A stretch of 64,000 bases of DNA, taken from Gloeobacter kilaueensis JS1. GTDB taxonomy: Bacteria > Cyanobacteriota > Cyanobacteriia > Gloeobacterales > Gloeobacteraceae. Of this stretch, positions 43,184 through 52,987 are shown piece after piece. The position numbers were made by a program, and so were the translations under genes. The stretch's first letter is position 1. Each line of letters starts with the position of its first letter. The stretch lies in assembly GCF_000484535.1 (NCBI RefSeq), contig NC_022600.1:1054001-1118000 (forward strand). The letters are read 5' to 3'. The notes beneath the pieces were generated by a model. It did no database searches, had not been told where the DNA came from, and saw only the letters and a program-made list of their open reading frames with translations.

Positions 43184-44554
43184 CTAAACTTTTTCGCGCT
43201 TGCGGGCCGTGCGCGCCACCTCCCGCTCCGGCTTGCCGCGAAAGACAAAGCGCAGGGGCGAACCTTCAAAGCCCAGAATCGAGCGGAACTGCCCTTCGAG
43301 GTAGCGGCGGTAGCCCTCTTTGAAGAGCTTGGTGTCGTTGACGAAGAGCACAAAAGTTGGTGGATTGGTGGCGATCTGGGTGGCGTAGTAGACCCGGCCC
43401 TGGCGGCCCTGGCGAGTCGCGGGGGGTGAGCGCCACAGCAGTGCCTCCTGCAGCGCCTCGTTGAGAACGGCGGTGGGCACCCGGCGCTGGTGCTGTTCGG
43501 CGACCCGATCGACTGCCTCGATGATCTTATCGACCCGCTGGCCCGTCAGGGCGCTGGTAAAGACGATCGGTGCCCACTCGACAAAATTTAACTCCTCCCG
43601 CAGCCGCTCGCGGTAGTGGTTCATCGTGTAGGTGTCCTTTTCGAGGGCATCCCACTTGTTGACAACTACTACGCAGGCGCGGCCTTGATCGACGATCTTG
43701 GCTGCCAGGTTGCCTTCTTGATCGTGGGCCCCTTCGAGGGCGTCGATGACGAGCACCACCACGTCGGCGCGGCGGATCGCCCGGATCGCCCGCGAGACGC
43801 TAAACGCCTCGGGGCCATAATCGACCCTGGCTTTTTTGCGGATACCGGCTGTGTCGATGAGGCGATAGCGCCGCCCGTTGCGCTCGATAAGTGTGTCAAT
43901 TGCATCGCGGGTAGTGCCCGCCACCTCGGAGACGAGGGCGCGTGGGTGCGGACCACCGACTAGGGCATTGAGCAGGCTCGATTTACCGACGTTGGGCCGA
44001 CCGATGATCGCGACGCGCAACTCCGCCTGCTCGCGCTCCTCGGGCTGTTCTTTGGGGAGAACCGCCACCAGCGCGTCGAGCAGATCGCCTGTGCCGGAGC
44101 CGTGGATGGCCGAGACGGCGAACGGTTCTCCCAGACCCAGAGCGTAAAATTCGGCGGCCAGGCTGAGGGCAGTGGAGGGCTCTTCGAGCTTGTTGACCGC
44201 AAGCAGCACCGGCAATTGCTTTTGGGAGCGCAGCCAGTCGGCCACCTCGCGGTCACCGCTGGTAAGGCCCAACTGACCATCGACGACAAAGATCACCGCC
44301 GAAGCTTCAGCGAGGGCAATCGCCACCTGCTCGCGAATCAGGGGCAAAAACTGTTCGCTATCTTCAAAGACCAGGCCGCCGGTATCGACCACCTGAAAGC
44401 GATAGCCGCACCATTCGGCGGGCAGATAGAGCCGGTCGCGGGTCACCCCCGGCTGGTCATAGACGATCGCCTCGCTGCCTCCCGCCAGGCGGTTGAGCAG
44501 CGTGGACTTGCCGACATTTGGTCGGCCAACGATAGCGACAACAGGTAATTGCAT
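43184..44554 (-). CDS. der: Ribosome biogenesis GTPase Der (EngA)
   Basis: The 456-residue protein has two tandem GTPase domains, each with [24 protein letters not shown] (residues about 10 and 185), [12 protein letters not shown] and [12 protein letters not shown] switch regions, and NKLEEP and NKWDALEK specificity motifs. A C-terminal KH-like domain and a basic tail follow. It assembles the 50S subunit. DUF1802 follows eight bases downstream. Confidence 0.96.
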   Translation of the reverse strand: MQLPVVAIVGRPNVGKSTLLNRLAGGSEAIVYDQPGVTRDRLYLPAEWCGYRFQVVDTGGLVFEDSEQFLPLIREQVAIALAEASAVIFVVDGQLGLTSGDREVADWLRSQKQLPVLLAVNKLEEPSTALSLAAEFYALGLGEPFAVSAIHGSGTGDLLDALVAVLPKEQPEEREQAELRVAIIGRPNVGKSSLLNALVGGPHPRALVSEVAGTTRDAIDTLIERNGRRYRLIDTAGIRKKARVDYGPEAFSVSRAIRAIRRADVVVLVIDALEGAHDQEGNLAAKIVDQGRACVVVVNKWDALEKDTYTMNHYRERLREELNFVEWAPIVFTSALTGQRVDKIIEAVDRVAEQHQRRVPTAVLNEALQEALLWRSPPATRQGRQGRVYYATQIATNPPTFVLFVNDTKLFKEGYRRYLEGQFRSILGFEGSPLRFVFRGKPEREVARTARKREKV

Positions 44555-44586
44555 AGCTTTGTTATTCTAACTGATCGCAAATGCGT

Positions 44587-45360
44587 TCAGCGGCGGCGCG
44601 GCCAGCGGCAGGCGAGCCAGCCTCTGCGTCTGGCCAGGCGCTTGAGCGCCCAATCGGGATTGACGACGATCGGGATGCCGACCGCGCTCAGCATCGGCAG
44701 ATCGGAAGCACTGTCGGTATAAAAAAAGCTATCCATCAACTCCAGCCGCTCTGCCCTCGCCCAGAGTTGGGCTGCCTTGACCTTGCCCTCGCCGTAGCAC
44801 AGGCCCACCCCAGCAAACTGGCCGGTAAAAAGGCCGTCTTCGACTTCCAGGTGGGTGCAGAGCGCCGCATCCATGCCCAGGGCGTGGGCGAGCGGTTCCG
44901 CCAGGTAGGAGATGGCGGCGGTGAGCAGCACGCAGCGATGGCCGCGTGCGCGGTGCCATTCGAGGACCGTCTGGGCCTGGGCCGCCACCCTGGGCAAGAG
45001 TTCCCTCAGCGCAATCTGGCGGCAAAAACGGATGAACTCGGCTTCTGGCTTGCCTTTGATGCCCTCCAGGGTCGGCTTTAAGATCGCATCCATCGACAGG
45101 CGGTTGAGGCGGTAGAGCAGGTAGTAGTAGATCGTCTTAAATAGATCGCTCATCGCGGCTCTGTCTTCGGCCACGGCGCGCTGCACATAAAGAAGCGAGG
45201 AGTTGCCCGCTACCAGCGTCTGATCCATGTCAAAAAAGGCGGCAACGCTGCCACCCTCGGGAGCAGCCAGAATTTTTTGCTGCAGGCGCAACTGATTTTC
45301 GATGGCCGAATGCCTGCGCGATGCGCGACGAACAATGGATTTGCGCAGACGCACGATCAA
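44587..45360 (-). CDS. HAD-IB family phosphatase (SerB/CicA-like)
   Basis: The 257-residue protein has HAD motif I FFDMDQTLVAGNSS (DxDxT), motif II in LLTAAISYLAEPLA, and motif III/IV YTDSASDLPMLSAVG. The helical cap between residues 50 and 130 fits HAD subfamily IB, which includes phosphoserine phosphatase and lysophosphatidic acid phosphatases. The basic N- and C-termini are unusual. Substrate is undetermined. Confidence 0.85.
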   Translation of the reverse strand: MIVRLRKSIVRRASRRHSAIENQLRLQQKILAAPEGGSVAAFFDMDQTLVAGNSSLLYVQRAVAEDRAAMSDLFKTIYYYLLYRLNRLSMDAILKPTLEGIKGKPEAEFIRFCRQIALRELLPRVAAQAQTVLEWHRARGHRCVLLTAAISYLAEPLAHALGMDAALCTHLEVEDGLFTGQFAGVGLCYGEGKVKAAQLWARAERLELMDSFFYTDSASDLPMLSAVGIPIVVNPDWALKRLARRRGWLACRWPRRR

Positions 45361-45467
45361 GGTGATTCTCGAAGCAGACCCTCCCAGTTTACCTGCATTA
45401 ACACTCCCGCCCTGGTATGAAGCCGCTCAGCTATGCTGAGAAAGCTTTTGCAGTAGGAGTTGGCGGC

Positions 45468-46460
45468 GTGTCTGGCACTGTCTGTATCGGTTCGCGCGAT
45501 TCTCAGCTGGCGCTGGTTCAGACCCACTGGGTCCAGGGCGAGTTGCAGCGCGCCCATCCTGAGACGCAATTTAGCGTCCTTGAGATGAAGACCCAGGGAG
45601 ACAAGATTCTCGATGTCCCCCTGGCCAAGATCGGCGACAAGGGGCTTTTTACAAAAGAACTCGAAGCCGCCATGCTCGATCGGCGCACCGACCTTGCCGT
45701 TCATTCGCTCAAGGATCTGCCCACCATCCTGCCGGAAGGTCTGATCTTAGGAGCGATCACCGAGCGCGAAGATCCCCGCGATGCCGTTATTATTCGCCAG
45801 GATCTGGAGGCAGCGAACCTCGAACAACTGCCTGACGGCGCTCTGGTGGGCACCTCCTCGCTCAGGCGGCTCGCTCAGCTCAAGCACCACTACGGCGATC
45901 GCTTCCGCTTCAAAGATATTCGCGGCAACCTCAACACCCGCCTGCGCAAGCTCGACGAAGGGCAGTACGACGCGATCGTGCTTGCAGTCGCAGGACTCAA
46001 GCGCTTAGGCAGTGAGATGGCTTCCCGGATCAGCGACATTCTTCCTCCGGAAATCTCGCTGCACGCCGTCGGCCAGGGGGCCCTGGGCATCGAGTGCCGC
46101 AGCGGGGATGAGGCGATACTCGCACTGCTCACCAGCCTCAACCATCCGCCCACCGCCCTGCGCTGCCGGGCAGAGCGGGCAATGCTGCGCGCCCTCGAAG
46201 GGGGCTGCCAGGTACCGATCGGCGTCTACAGCGAGATCAAAGATGACACGACCCTCAGCCTACAGGGCGTCGTCGCTTCCCTCGACGGCCAGCAACTGGT
46301 GCGTGCCCACCGCAGCGGCCCCGCCGACGATCCAGAAGCCCTCGGCTCTGCCGTTGCCGACGATCTCAAGGCCGCCGGGGCGCAGCAGATTCTGGAGGCG
46401 ATCTTTAAGCTGGCCCGTTCGCCGGAGGTGATCGCACCGGGGGCTCTGCCGGCCCAGTAA
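45468..46460 (+). CDS. hemC: Hydroxymethylbilane synthase (porphobilinogen deaminase)
   Basis: I choose the GTG at 45468 because AGGAG lies nine bases upstream and the conserved region starts at once ([16 protein letters not shown]). An ATG at 45417 would add 17 unrelated residues. The 330-residue protein has [45 protein letters not shown] and the dipyrromethane-attachment Cys in [10 protein letters not shown]. It makes hydroxymethylbilane for heme and chlorophyll. Confidence 0.93.
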   Translation: MSGTVCIGSRDSQLALVQTHWVQGELQRAHPETQFSVLEMKTQGDKILDVPLAKIGDKGLFTKELEAAMLDRRTDLAVHSLKDLPTILPEGLILGAITEREDPRDAVIIRQDLEAANLEQLPDGALVGTSSLRRLAQLKHHYGDRFRFKDIRGNLNTRLRKLDEGQYDAIVLAVAGLKRLGSEMASRISDILPPEISLHAVGQGALGIECRSGDEAILALLTSLNHPPTALRCRAERAMLRALEGGCQVPIGVYSEIKDDTTLSLQGVVASLDGQQLVRAHRSGPADDPEALGSAVADDLKAAGAQQILEAIFKLARSPEVIAPGALPAQ

Positions 46461-46994
46461 TCAGTCGCGAAAGTAATAGCGATCGATGGCCTCGGTGGCC
46501 CGGCTGTCGCGCAGAGCCCGCTGGGCCAGGTTGGCGACTTGCTCGTTGCCTTCGATAAGCAGCAGGTACTTGCCCCGCTCGATCCGGTTGCGGTAGGCGA
46601 TCGATTCGCCGCTCTCGAAGACGAAGCCGACGCCACCGCCAACCAGTAGCCCGCCCAAAATCCCCGAGAGTCCACCCAGGATCGCGGCAATTACCAGGCT
46701 CAGGATGCGGTTATCCGGCACAATGTCGATGTGCGTAAGCCAGTTAAATAAAAAGCCAAAGACCAGGCCAATCAACCCCGTTAAGCTCGCGGTGCGCCAG
46801 GCGCGCTGCTTTGCGACCCGCAGCGGATCGGCGAAACCTACAGCGTCGGCGTCGCGGTAGCCTCTGCCGACGATCGCGATATTTTCGGGCGAAAGCCCCT
46901 GCCTCTGCAGAGAGCGATAAGCCTCCAGCGCCGCCGGCTCATCGCCAAGCACGGCAATCACCAGATGGCGCTCGCGCGGTTGAGTGCTCTGCAC
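46461..46994 (-). CDS. Membrane protein with glycine-zipper segment, unknown function
   Basis: A GTG-started 177-residue protein. The N-terminal domain (LVIAVLGDEPAALEAYRSLQ) resembles the small alpha/beta domain of general-stress membrane proteins. Two or three hydrophobic segments follow, one glycine-rich (AILGGLSGILGGLLVGGGVG). A C-terminal helix ends in FRD. It converges with hemC with no gap between the stops. No named family is assigned. Confidence 0.75.
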   Translation of the reverse strand: MQSTQPRERHLVIAVLGDEPAALEAYRSLQRQGLSPENIAIVGRGYRDADAVGFADPLRVAKQRAWRTASLTGLIGLVFGFLFNWLTHIDIVPDNRILSLVIAAILGGLSGILGGLLVGGGVGFVFESGESIAYRNRIERGKYLLLIEGNEQVANLAQRALRDSRATEAIDRYYFRD

Positions 46995-47132
46995 GCCCGT
47001 ACCCCCAACTTCGATTCTCCTCTCAGTCTATAAATATTCTTCAAGCAGGCCACCCATCTTCTGGTGCAGAGCGGGCGCGGACGATTGACATTCATGTTTG
47101 GCTGGATCCAGAATAGGTATTCGTTGATGCAA

Positions 47133-47205
<73 letters not shown>

Positions 47206-47343
47206 CTCGCAATTTGCTGGCTGTCGTCGATTGCCCCGACGGCAGAGCACAAATTTTTAGCTAAAACCGCAGCCTGTCCACAAAATAGAGCATCTATACT
47301 GACAGCACCTGCCAGATCGCAGGCAACACTGTAGGGGGCAACG

Positions 47344-47589
47344 ATGTCAAGTATTCAAGCACCAGGAACATTCGGTACACATTTTCGCGAACACGCAGGG
47401 TGGACGATTCTCACCCGAGCGGTCGAACCGGGCTACGGGCGCGGCTTCATCGCTGAGTTGATCGACCCGAACGGTGGACGCTGGGGGCCGCTCGTCGGGT
47501 TTCTCTCACACCAGGAAGCCCAGGAACAGACGATGCGGTGCATCGAAGCCATTGGCCGCCGCAAGCTGCGCCTGCGCCGTCGAGCCTAA
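47344..47589 (+). CDS. Small hypothetical protein (81 aa)
   Basis: The 81-residue basic protein (MSSIQAPGTFGTHFREHAGW) has a GTAGGGGGCAACG ribosome region before its ATG and a Lys/Arg-rich end (RKLRLRRRA). No family is recognised. A good terminator follows. The tRNA-Phe gene is 140 bases upstream. Confidence 0.65.
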   Translation: MSSIQAPGTFGTHFREHAGWTILTRAVEPGYGRGFIAELIDPNGGRWGPLVGFLSHQEAQEQTMRCIEAIGRRKLRLRRRA

Positions 47590-47660
47590 AGAAAGTACGC
47601 AAATCCGGCAGAAATAGTGTAGAATCGAGAGCACTACATAACTTGTAAGGCTCTCTGGGT

Positions 47661-47684
47661 GGTGGCGTTGCCGCCACCTTTTTG
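47661..47684. terminator. Rho-independent terminator
   Basis: GGTGGCG-TTG-CCGCCACC stem followed by five T residues and TTTG. It ends transcription of the gene at 47344 and lies against the 3' end of the convergent gene at 47694. Confidence 0.85.
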
Positions 47685-47693
47685 TTTGGGCGT

Positions 47694-48140
47694 CTAATAG
47701 GCGTTCCCCAGCTTTTGCTGGACGCAGGCGCGCATCGCTTCACGATCTTGCTGCGGCTGCTCGCTGCGGCACTGCTCGATTGCCTGGCGCAGGGCAGCGC
47801 GCTGCTGGTCGCTCAAGTTGGCAGGACCACCGCCTGACTCGACGCCATAGCCATAGCCATTGCCCGGCTGGCGACGATCACCTGTGAGCTGTTGTTTTTG
47901 CTCAGGTGTGAGGATAGTACCGAGGCGCTGGCGCACGCAGGTGCGCTGGTTATCCGGGCTCTGGGAACTCTGTTGCTCGCGGCAGTCGCGCACCGCCTGA
48001 CGCAGGGCCGCCTGTTGGTCGGAGGAGAGGTTGAGATTGCTGAGGTTGCCGCCGGGGGCAGGCCCTTCGACCTGGGCCAGGACCGGAGCTGTGAGCACGC
48101 AGAAACTCAACAGACTACGGATCAAAATAGGTTTGAGCAT
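47694..48140 (-). CDS. Secreted protein with two Cys-containing helical repeats
   Basis: From the ATG at 48140 the 148-residue protein has a signal peptide (SLLSFCVLTAPVLAQ). The mature part holds two similar units, SSDQQAALRQAVRDCREQQ...CVRQRLG and SDQQRAALRQAIEQCRSEQ...CVQQKLG, each with a Cys pair 13-15 residues apart, joined by a Gly-rich linker. The helical pattern recalls LTxxQ/Spy-like periplasmic proteins. Function is unknown. Confidence 0.75.
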   Translation of the reverse strand: MLKPILIRSLLSFCVLTAPVLAQVEGPAPGGNLSNLNLSSDQQAALRQAVRDCREQQSSQSPDNQRTCVRQRLGTILTPEQKQQLTGDRRQPGNGYGYGVESGGGPANLSDQQRAALRQAIEQCRSEQPQQDREAMRACVQQKLGNAY

Positions 48141-48378
48141 AGCGGAGCACACTCCTGTCAGAAAGTACGATAACCGCGACCCAGTATAGAGGGGACGCCG
48201 ACTGGGTAAAACTCCTGTTGGGCGGGGAACTGCTCTGTAGACGCTCGCTATCGGTCGAAGTTCAGACTCTACCTCCGGTAGGGGACAAATCTGCACGATC
48301 GAGCGGGCTGGTTGCCGGCTGCGCTTTTTAGGCTAAACAAGACAATCGCCCTCAATTCCGTAAGCGAGGTAAGTGGCG

Positions 48379-49938
48379 ATGCGCCGCTGGAGCGGGTCGT
48401 TGGGGCTGCTGCTGATGCTATTTTCTTTCTCGTCGGCCTGGGGAGGGGAGCCGCCCGCTGAGCCGCTGACGCTTAAGGTGCGCAGCGGCGATCTGCCGGG
48501 CACCCTCACCCTGCTGGGCCGAATTGCCAGGGCAAACGTGATCTTAGAAAATTCGGTGAGCGGTCGGATCACGCTTAACCTCGAAAAGGTCAGTTTCAGC
48601 GCTGCCCTTGCCGCCGTCGCCGCTGCTGCCGGATTAACAGTTGTTCGTACCGAGGACAACGTCTATATCGTGAGCAAGCCTGCCACCGCCGGTCTTTCTC
48701 CCCTGGTAAGCGGCATCGTCCAGGCGGGCGGCGGCAGCGATCCTGCCCAGCGACCGGTGAGTTTCAACGTCAAGAATGCCGAACTGGGTTCTGTCATCGA
48801 GAACATCGCCAACCAGGCCGGGGTGCAGCTGGTGATCAAAGGCATCCTGCAGGACCGGGTGACGGGCCGGATGGCGGGGGTGCCCTTCGAGCGGGCGCTG
48901 GGGCATCTGCTGGGCGGTACCCGCTTCGGCTACCTCCACGAGGATGCTATCTACCTCATCGCCGATGCCACCCCCGGCACCCTCACCAGCCGCCTGCTCG
49001 AGCAGACCGATGTCGTACCCCTCAGCTACACTTCCGCCAAGACGGTGAACACCCTTGTTCCAGCCAGCCTCGCCCCTTACATCAAGGCGGACCCGATTCG
49101 CAACGCCGTCGTCATAAGTGGCACCGAGGCGATCCGCCGCCAGGTCAAACAGTTGCTCGCCCGCATCGACGCCCCGATTAAGCAGGTGGTCTTTGAAGTC
49201 AAGATTGTCGAACTGAGCGAGTCGGGCTCCCGCGACCTCAACGTGCTCAAAGGGGTACAAAATGGCAGCGCCACCGGCACGACGAGCGACGACACCACCA
49301 CCAGCTCGACAAATCTCAGCCTCGCCTCGCAACTCACCGGCGGTGTAGCGGTCGGCGTCTTCAACAACGTTGCCCGCATCCTCGAAGTGGTGAGCGGTCT
49401 TGTCACCCAGGGCAAAGGCCGCCTTCTGACCGACACCAAACTGAGCACGGTAAGCGGCCAGAAGGCGAGCCTCGATGTCCAGACCGACATCAACCTCACC
49501 CTTACTGCCCAGAGCACGATCAACGGCTCGACTTCCAACACTTCGACCATCAACACCCTGCGCGCCGGTACGGTGGTCGAACTCGAACCGACCGTCCAGG
49601 CCGACGGCAACGTGCTCGCCATCCTCAGCCTCGAATCTTCGGTCGCCGGTACCCAGACCAACGCCAACACCGCCCCCAATATCTCCCGGCGCAAAGTGCG
49701 CAACACCCTGCTTCTCAAAGACGGCCTCACCGTCGAGATTGGCGGGTTGATTCAAAACAATACCCACGAGAACGTCACCCGCCTGCCCCTTTTTGGCTAC
49801 CTGCCCCTGATCGGACAACTCTTTAGCAACACCTCCGTCTCCGTCGAGCAAAGTGAATTGCTCGTCTTCATCACCCCCCGCATCCGCGATGTCCAGCCAA
49901 TCGAAGCGACCCGTCTGCCCCTCGAACCCCAGCGCTAG
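48379..49938 (+). CDS. Secretin (PilQ/GspD family)
   Basis: The ATG at 48379 follows GAGGTAAGT; a GTG two codons earlier is possible. The 519-residue protein has a signal peptide (LLLMLFSFSSAWG), N-terminal STN/secretin-N domains (VSFNVKNAELGSVIENIANQ), a long loop rich in Ser/Thr, and the C-terminal secretin pore domain with NTLLLKDGLTVEIGGLIQ and RLPLFGYLPLIGQLFSNTSV. It forms the outer-membrane gate of type IV pili or type II secretion. It is shorter than usual cyanobacterial PilQ, and no pil genes are adjacent. Confidence 0.88.
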   Translation: MRRWSGSLGLLLMLFSFSSAWGGEPPAEPLTLKVRSGDLPGTLTLLGRIARANVILENSVSGRITLNLEKVSFSAALAAVAAAAGLTVVRTEDNVYIVSKPATAGLSPLVSGIVQAGGGSDPAQRPVSFNVKNAELGSVIENIANQAGVQLVIKGILQDRVTGRMAGVPFERALGHLLGGTRFGYLHEDAIYLIADATPGTLTSRLLEQTDVVPLSYTSAKTVNTLVPASLAPYIKADPIRNAVVISGTEAIRRQVKQLLARIDAPIKQVVFEVKIVELSESGSRDLNVLKGVQNGSATGTTSDDTTTSSTNLSLASQLTGGVAVGVFNNVARILEVVSGLVTQGKGRLLTDTKLSTVSGQKASLDVQTDINLTLTAQSTINGSTSNTSTINTLRAGTVVELEPTVQADGNVLAILSLESSVAGTQTNANTAPNISRRKVRNTLLLKDGLTVEIGGLIQNNTHENVTRLPLFGYLPLIGQLFSNTSVSVEQSELLVFITPRIRDVQPIEATRLPLEPQR

Positions 49939-50021
49939 ATTATCGACTAGCCGACAGAGCTACATGAGCAGTCTGTTACCTGTTTTGGATCGTTTGTGAA
50001 GTCTTTGAAAGACTATTTTAT

Positions 50022-50879
50022 TTACAGATGCCGTTTTTGCTTGAGAGCAGATCCACGGCTCTCCGCTTGCTCCCGAGTCCGCTTGTACTTTTGCCGTTTT
50101 GCTTCAAGCCTCTGAAGTTTGTCGTTGACAGTTCGTTCTCGAAACCTGGATGTCACCTCTGAAGTCTCAGCCTGCAAATAGCTCCAAGGAACTGCCTCCT
50201 CAACGCTAATGCTGTACTGATACCAAACACACAGGCCCTCTTTACTTTCTGCTAGAGCGAACAAAGCTTTGATAACTTCTATAAACTCCCGACCTTTTAG
50301 ATCCAGCGATGCAACAAACTCTGGAATTACCAGCAGTAATAATCTAATATGTTTCTCATCCTGACGGTCATGTTGGGGAAGACCTTTAAGATTAGCGAGT
50401 TTACCCTCAAGCAGTGTGATTGGATCTATAACTTTGAGCTTGACACCAGCTGATTCATTCCGACCTATAAAGGCGAGAGCCTGCTCTAAGATTTTCTCTG
50501 TACTCACACCATACACACTGCCCAAGACATCTATCAGCAGAGTTGTATTCTTACGTTGAACAAGCAGCACACCTGTGTTTGGTGTACCACCATCGATATT
50601 TTTGTTGAGAGTGATCTTTGCTCCTAAAGCGCGACCAATTAACTCTGCATCCTGTCTGGTGCCAAGAAAATCAATGTCCATGCTCGTGTAAGGTTGCAGC
50701 TCTTGCCAATTGGCAGTTTCTCGCGCAAAGAGGATCGACCAAAAGTTGACAGCCTGTCCGCCAACTAGCACAACTTCAGCGCCGCTCTCGGTTATTTCAA
50801 ACAAGATTTCCTGCACTAGTGCAGGATCAAGAAAAGTACCGAGATGGCTCACCGTCGCTTGCGCAGACCCAGAGCCCAT
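50022..50879 (-). CDS. AbiEii-like nucleotidyltransferase-fold protein
   Basis: The 285-residue protein has a minimal nucleotidyltransferase core: GAEVVLVGGQAVNFW (GG motif) and YTSMDIDFLGTRQDAEL (DxD motif), as in type IV toxin AbiEii/AbiGii. The C-terminus is Lys/Arg/Gln-rich (AKRQKYKRTREQAE). It overlaps by 31 bases a small upstream gene on the same strand, which may be its partner. AT-richer composition than the neighbours suggests transfer. Confidence 0.7.
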   Translation of the reverse strand: MGSGSAQATVSHLGTFLDPALVQEILFEITESGAEVVLVGGQAVNFWSILFARETANWQELQPYTSMDIDFLGTRQDAELIGRALGAKITLNKNIDGGTPNTGVLLVQRKNTTLLIDVLGSVYGVSTEKILEQALAFIGRNESAGVKLKVIDPITLLEGKLANLKGLPQHDRQDEKHIRLLLLVIPEFVASLDLKGREFIEVIKALFALAESKEGLCVWYQYSISVEEAVPWSYLQAETSEVTSRFRERTVNDKLQRLEAKRQKYKRTREQAESRGSALKQKRHL

Positions 50880-51037
50880 CCCTTAGGCACGATGAGTTCG
50901 AAAGAGCGAGGACGGAAACTGAACTCAAGATAGCGCTGTGCCTGCTCTGGATCCAGTGCATTGAAAGCAGCTCTAGCCCTTGCTTTCTCGCGGGCTATTT
51001 GCTCCATTTCTTCTGGCTCGGCCATGCGTACATTCAT
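50849..51037 (-). CDS. Small partner protein of the nucleotidyltransferase (putative antitoxin)
   Basis: From the ATG at 51037 (MNVRMAEPEEMEQIAREKAR) the product is 62 residues, helical and charged, with ALDPEQAQRYLEFSF and a basic C-terminus (GWALGLRKRR). A longer start is possible. It overlaps the start of the nucleotidyltransferase gene, as in coupled toxin-antitoxin operons. No family is recognised. Confidence 0.55.
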   Translation of the reverse strand: MNVRMAEPEEMEQIAREKARARAAFNALDPEQAQRYLEFSFRPRSFELIVPKGWALGLRKRR

Positions 51038-51138
51038 GGACTGACTTGCTCCAACAGCAATCTCTGCGCAACAAAAGCTATGCACCTGCCCCTGTTCTAT
51101 CACGGGAGCGCGTCTTTCTCAAGGTTCCCCGAAGCGAT

Positions 51139-52065
51139 CTATGGCAGCTCTACAGAGAGGGGTTTGGCGATGTGGGGCAGGCCCCACCCGAGTTTTTCGC
51201 GCAAGAGGGCAAAAAATTCTGGCGGCTGCAGGCGGATAAGGCGAGTGCGAAAGCGGGAGCGGCGGACGCGCACCTGATCGCCCGGCACGATGTAGCAGCC
51301 GGAGTTGCCGTCGAGGGAGAGGATGAGGTGGGCGTGGTTGGTGGGCGGGTAGAGCACCAGCGATTCGGTGTCGGCGAAGACCAGCCCACGGGCGGCGAGG
51401 GAGTGGGGGCAGATCGGGATGAGCTGCATCACCTGCACGTCGGGGGTGACCACCGGACCACCGGCAGCCAGGGCGTAGGCGGTCGAGCCGGTGGGGGTAG
51501 CGATGATGATGCCGTCGGCGGCGATATCGACGGCGTTGTGGCGACCGATGGCGACCTCGAAGTGGCACATGCCCGAGAGGGGCTCCTTGTGGAGCACGGC
51601 CTCGTTGAGGGCGAGCGCTTCCCAGATCAGATGCTCGTCGCGAAAGACCCGCACCTCCAGCATCGAGCGGTCTTCGAGAATGTACTGCTCGGAGAGGAGC
51701 GTGTCGATGGCCGGATGGAGCTGGTTGAGGTAGCCCTCGGTGAGGAAGCCCATGTGGCCAGTGTTGATGGCCAGAAGCGGAATATCGAAGGGAGCCACCT
51801 GGCGGGCGGCGGCGAGCACCGTGCCGTCGCCGCCCAGCACGATCGCAAACTGCATCGCCTCGTCGTAGCCATCTGCCACCAGCCGGTCGATCGGCGTGTG
51901 GCAGACGGGGCTGTCGGGCCTCGGAAAGCCGAGGATGCCTCCCCAGCCGGTGGTCTGGTAGACCCGGTAGCCCGCTGTCAGGAGCTTGTCATTCAGTTCG
52001 ACGGCGGCTCGCACGGCGGCGGGCTTGGTGTCGTTGAAGATGATTCCGGCTTTTGGGCTGCCCAT
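51139..52065 (-). CDS. nadK: NAD kinase
   Basis: The 308-residue protein has the NAD kinase motifs: [39 protein letters not shown] and [16 protein letters not shown]. It phosphorylates NAD to NADP, needed in large amounts by phototrophs. The ATG at 52065 starts four bases after the lipA stop, so lipA-nadK form an operon on the minus strand. Confidence 0.95.
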   Translation of the reverse strand: MGSPKAGIIFNDTKPAAVRAAVELNDKLLTAGYRVYQTTGWGGILGFPRPDSPVCHTPIDRLVADGYDEAMQFAIVLGGDGTVLAAARQVAPFDIPLLAINTGHMGFLTEGYLNQLHPAIDTLLSEQYILEDRSMLEVRVFRDEHLIWEALALNEAVLHKEPLSGMCHFEVAIGRHNAVDIAADGIIIATPTGSTAYALAAGGPVVTPDVQVMQLIPICPHSLAARGLVFADTESLVLYPPTNHAHLILSLDGNSGCYIVPGDQVRVRRSRFRTRLIRLQPPEFFALLREKLGWGLPHIAKPLSVELP

Positions 52066-52069
52066 AGCG

Positions 52070-52930
52070 CTATTCTGGTTCCCCGGCGTGGTAGGAACTG
52101 CGCACCAGTGGCCCCGAGCGCACATGGGCAAAGCCCAGCTCTCGGGCGGCAGCCTCCAGTTCGGCAAATTCGGCAGGGGTCCAGTAGCGCTGCACCGGCA
52201 GGTGGGCGCGGGAGGGCTGCAGGTACTGGCCGATCGTGACGCGCTCGCAGCCGATGGTGCGCAGATCGGCGAGGGTCTGGACGACCTCCTCGTGGGTTTC
52301 ACCGTGGCCCAGCATCAGGCCAGACTTGGTGGCGATCGCCGGATCGAGGCGGCGGACGGTGGCGAGTACGGCCAGACTGCGCTCGTAGCTCGCCGCCTTA
52401 CGGGCATAGTTCTGCAGGCGGCGCACCGTTTCGATGTTGTGGTTAAAGCAGACAGGACGGGCGGCGACAACGGTGGCGATGCAATTTTCGTCGCCGCGAA
52501 AGTCGGGGGTGAGCACTTCGATCGCAACTCCAGGGTTGCGCTCGCGGATGGCGGCCATCGTGCGCGCAAACCAGCCCGCTCCTTGATCGGCAAGATCGTC
52601 GCGGGCGACGGAGGTGAGCACGACGTAGCGCAGGCCCAGCAGGGCCACCGACTCGGCTACTTTCTCAGGTTCATCTGGATCGAGAGGAAGCGCTCTGCCG
52701 CTCGTCACCTGGCAGAAGCCGCAGGCGCGGGTGCAGACCGGCCCCATCAGCAAAAACGTCGCTGTCTTCTGGGCGTAGCACTCGGCCCGGTTCGGACAGC
52801 GCCCCTCCTCGCAGATGGTGTGCAGCTGGCGCTGCTTGATGATTTTTTCGACCGTGCTTACCTGGGAAGCAGTGCCGATCGAGCGGCGCACCCAGTCGGG
52901 CAGGCGCGGGGCGGCGGTCCGGTGACTCAT
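52070..52930 (-). CDS. lipA: Lipoyl synthase
   Basis: This is a 286-residue radical SAM enzyme with the LipA auxiliary-cluster motif [12 protein letters not shown] (residues about 40-51) and the SAM-cluster motif CTRACGFC, plus [10 protein letters not shown] and the conserved C-terminal RSSYHA with its Ser ligand. It inserts sulfur into octanoyl groups of lipoyl proteins. nadK follows four bases later. Confidence 0.95.
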   Translation of the reverse strand: MSHRTAAPRLPDWVRRSIGTASQVSTVEKIIKQRQLHTICEEGRCPNRAECYAQKTATFLLMGPVCTRACGFCQVTSGRALPLDPDEPEKVAESVALLGLRYVVLTSVARDDLADQGAGWFARTMAAIRERNPGVAIEVLTPDFRGDENCIATVVAARPVCFNHNIETVRRLQNYARKAASYERSLAVLATVRRLDPAIATKSGLMLGHGETHEEVVQTLADLRTIGCERVTIGQYLQPSRAHLPVQRYWTPAEFAELEAAARELGFAHVRSGPLVRSSYHAGEPE

Positions 52931-52987
52931 GGCGTCCGTGGGCGATTCGATCCCAGGATAATACCCCGCTCTCCTGCTGGAGCGGGC

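Noticed and set aside
48634-49851. Minus-strand frame of 405 codons opposite the secretin
   Set aside because: It is antisense to the secretin gene and no domain is recognisable.
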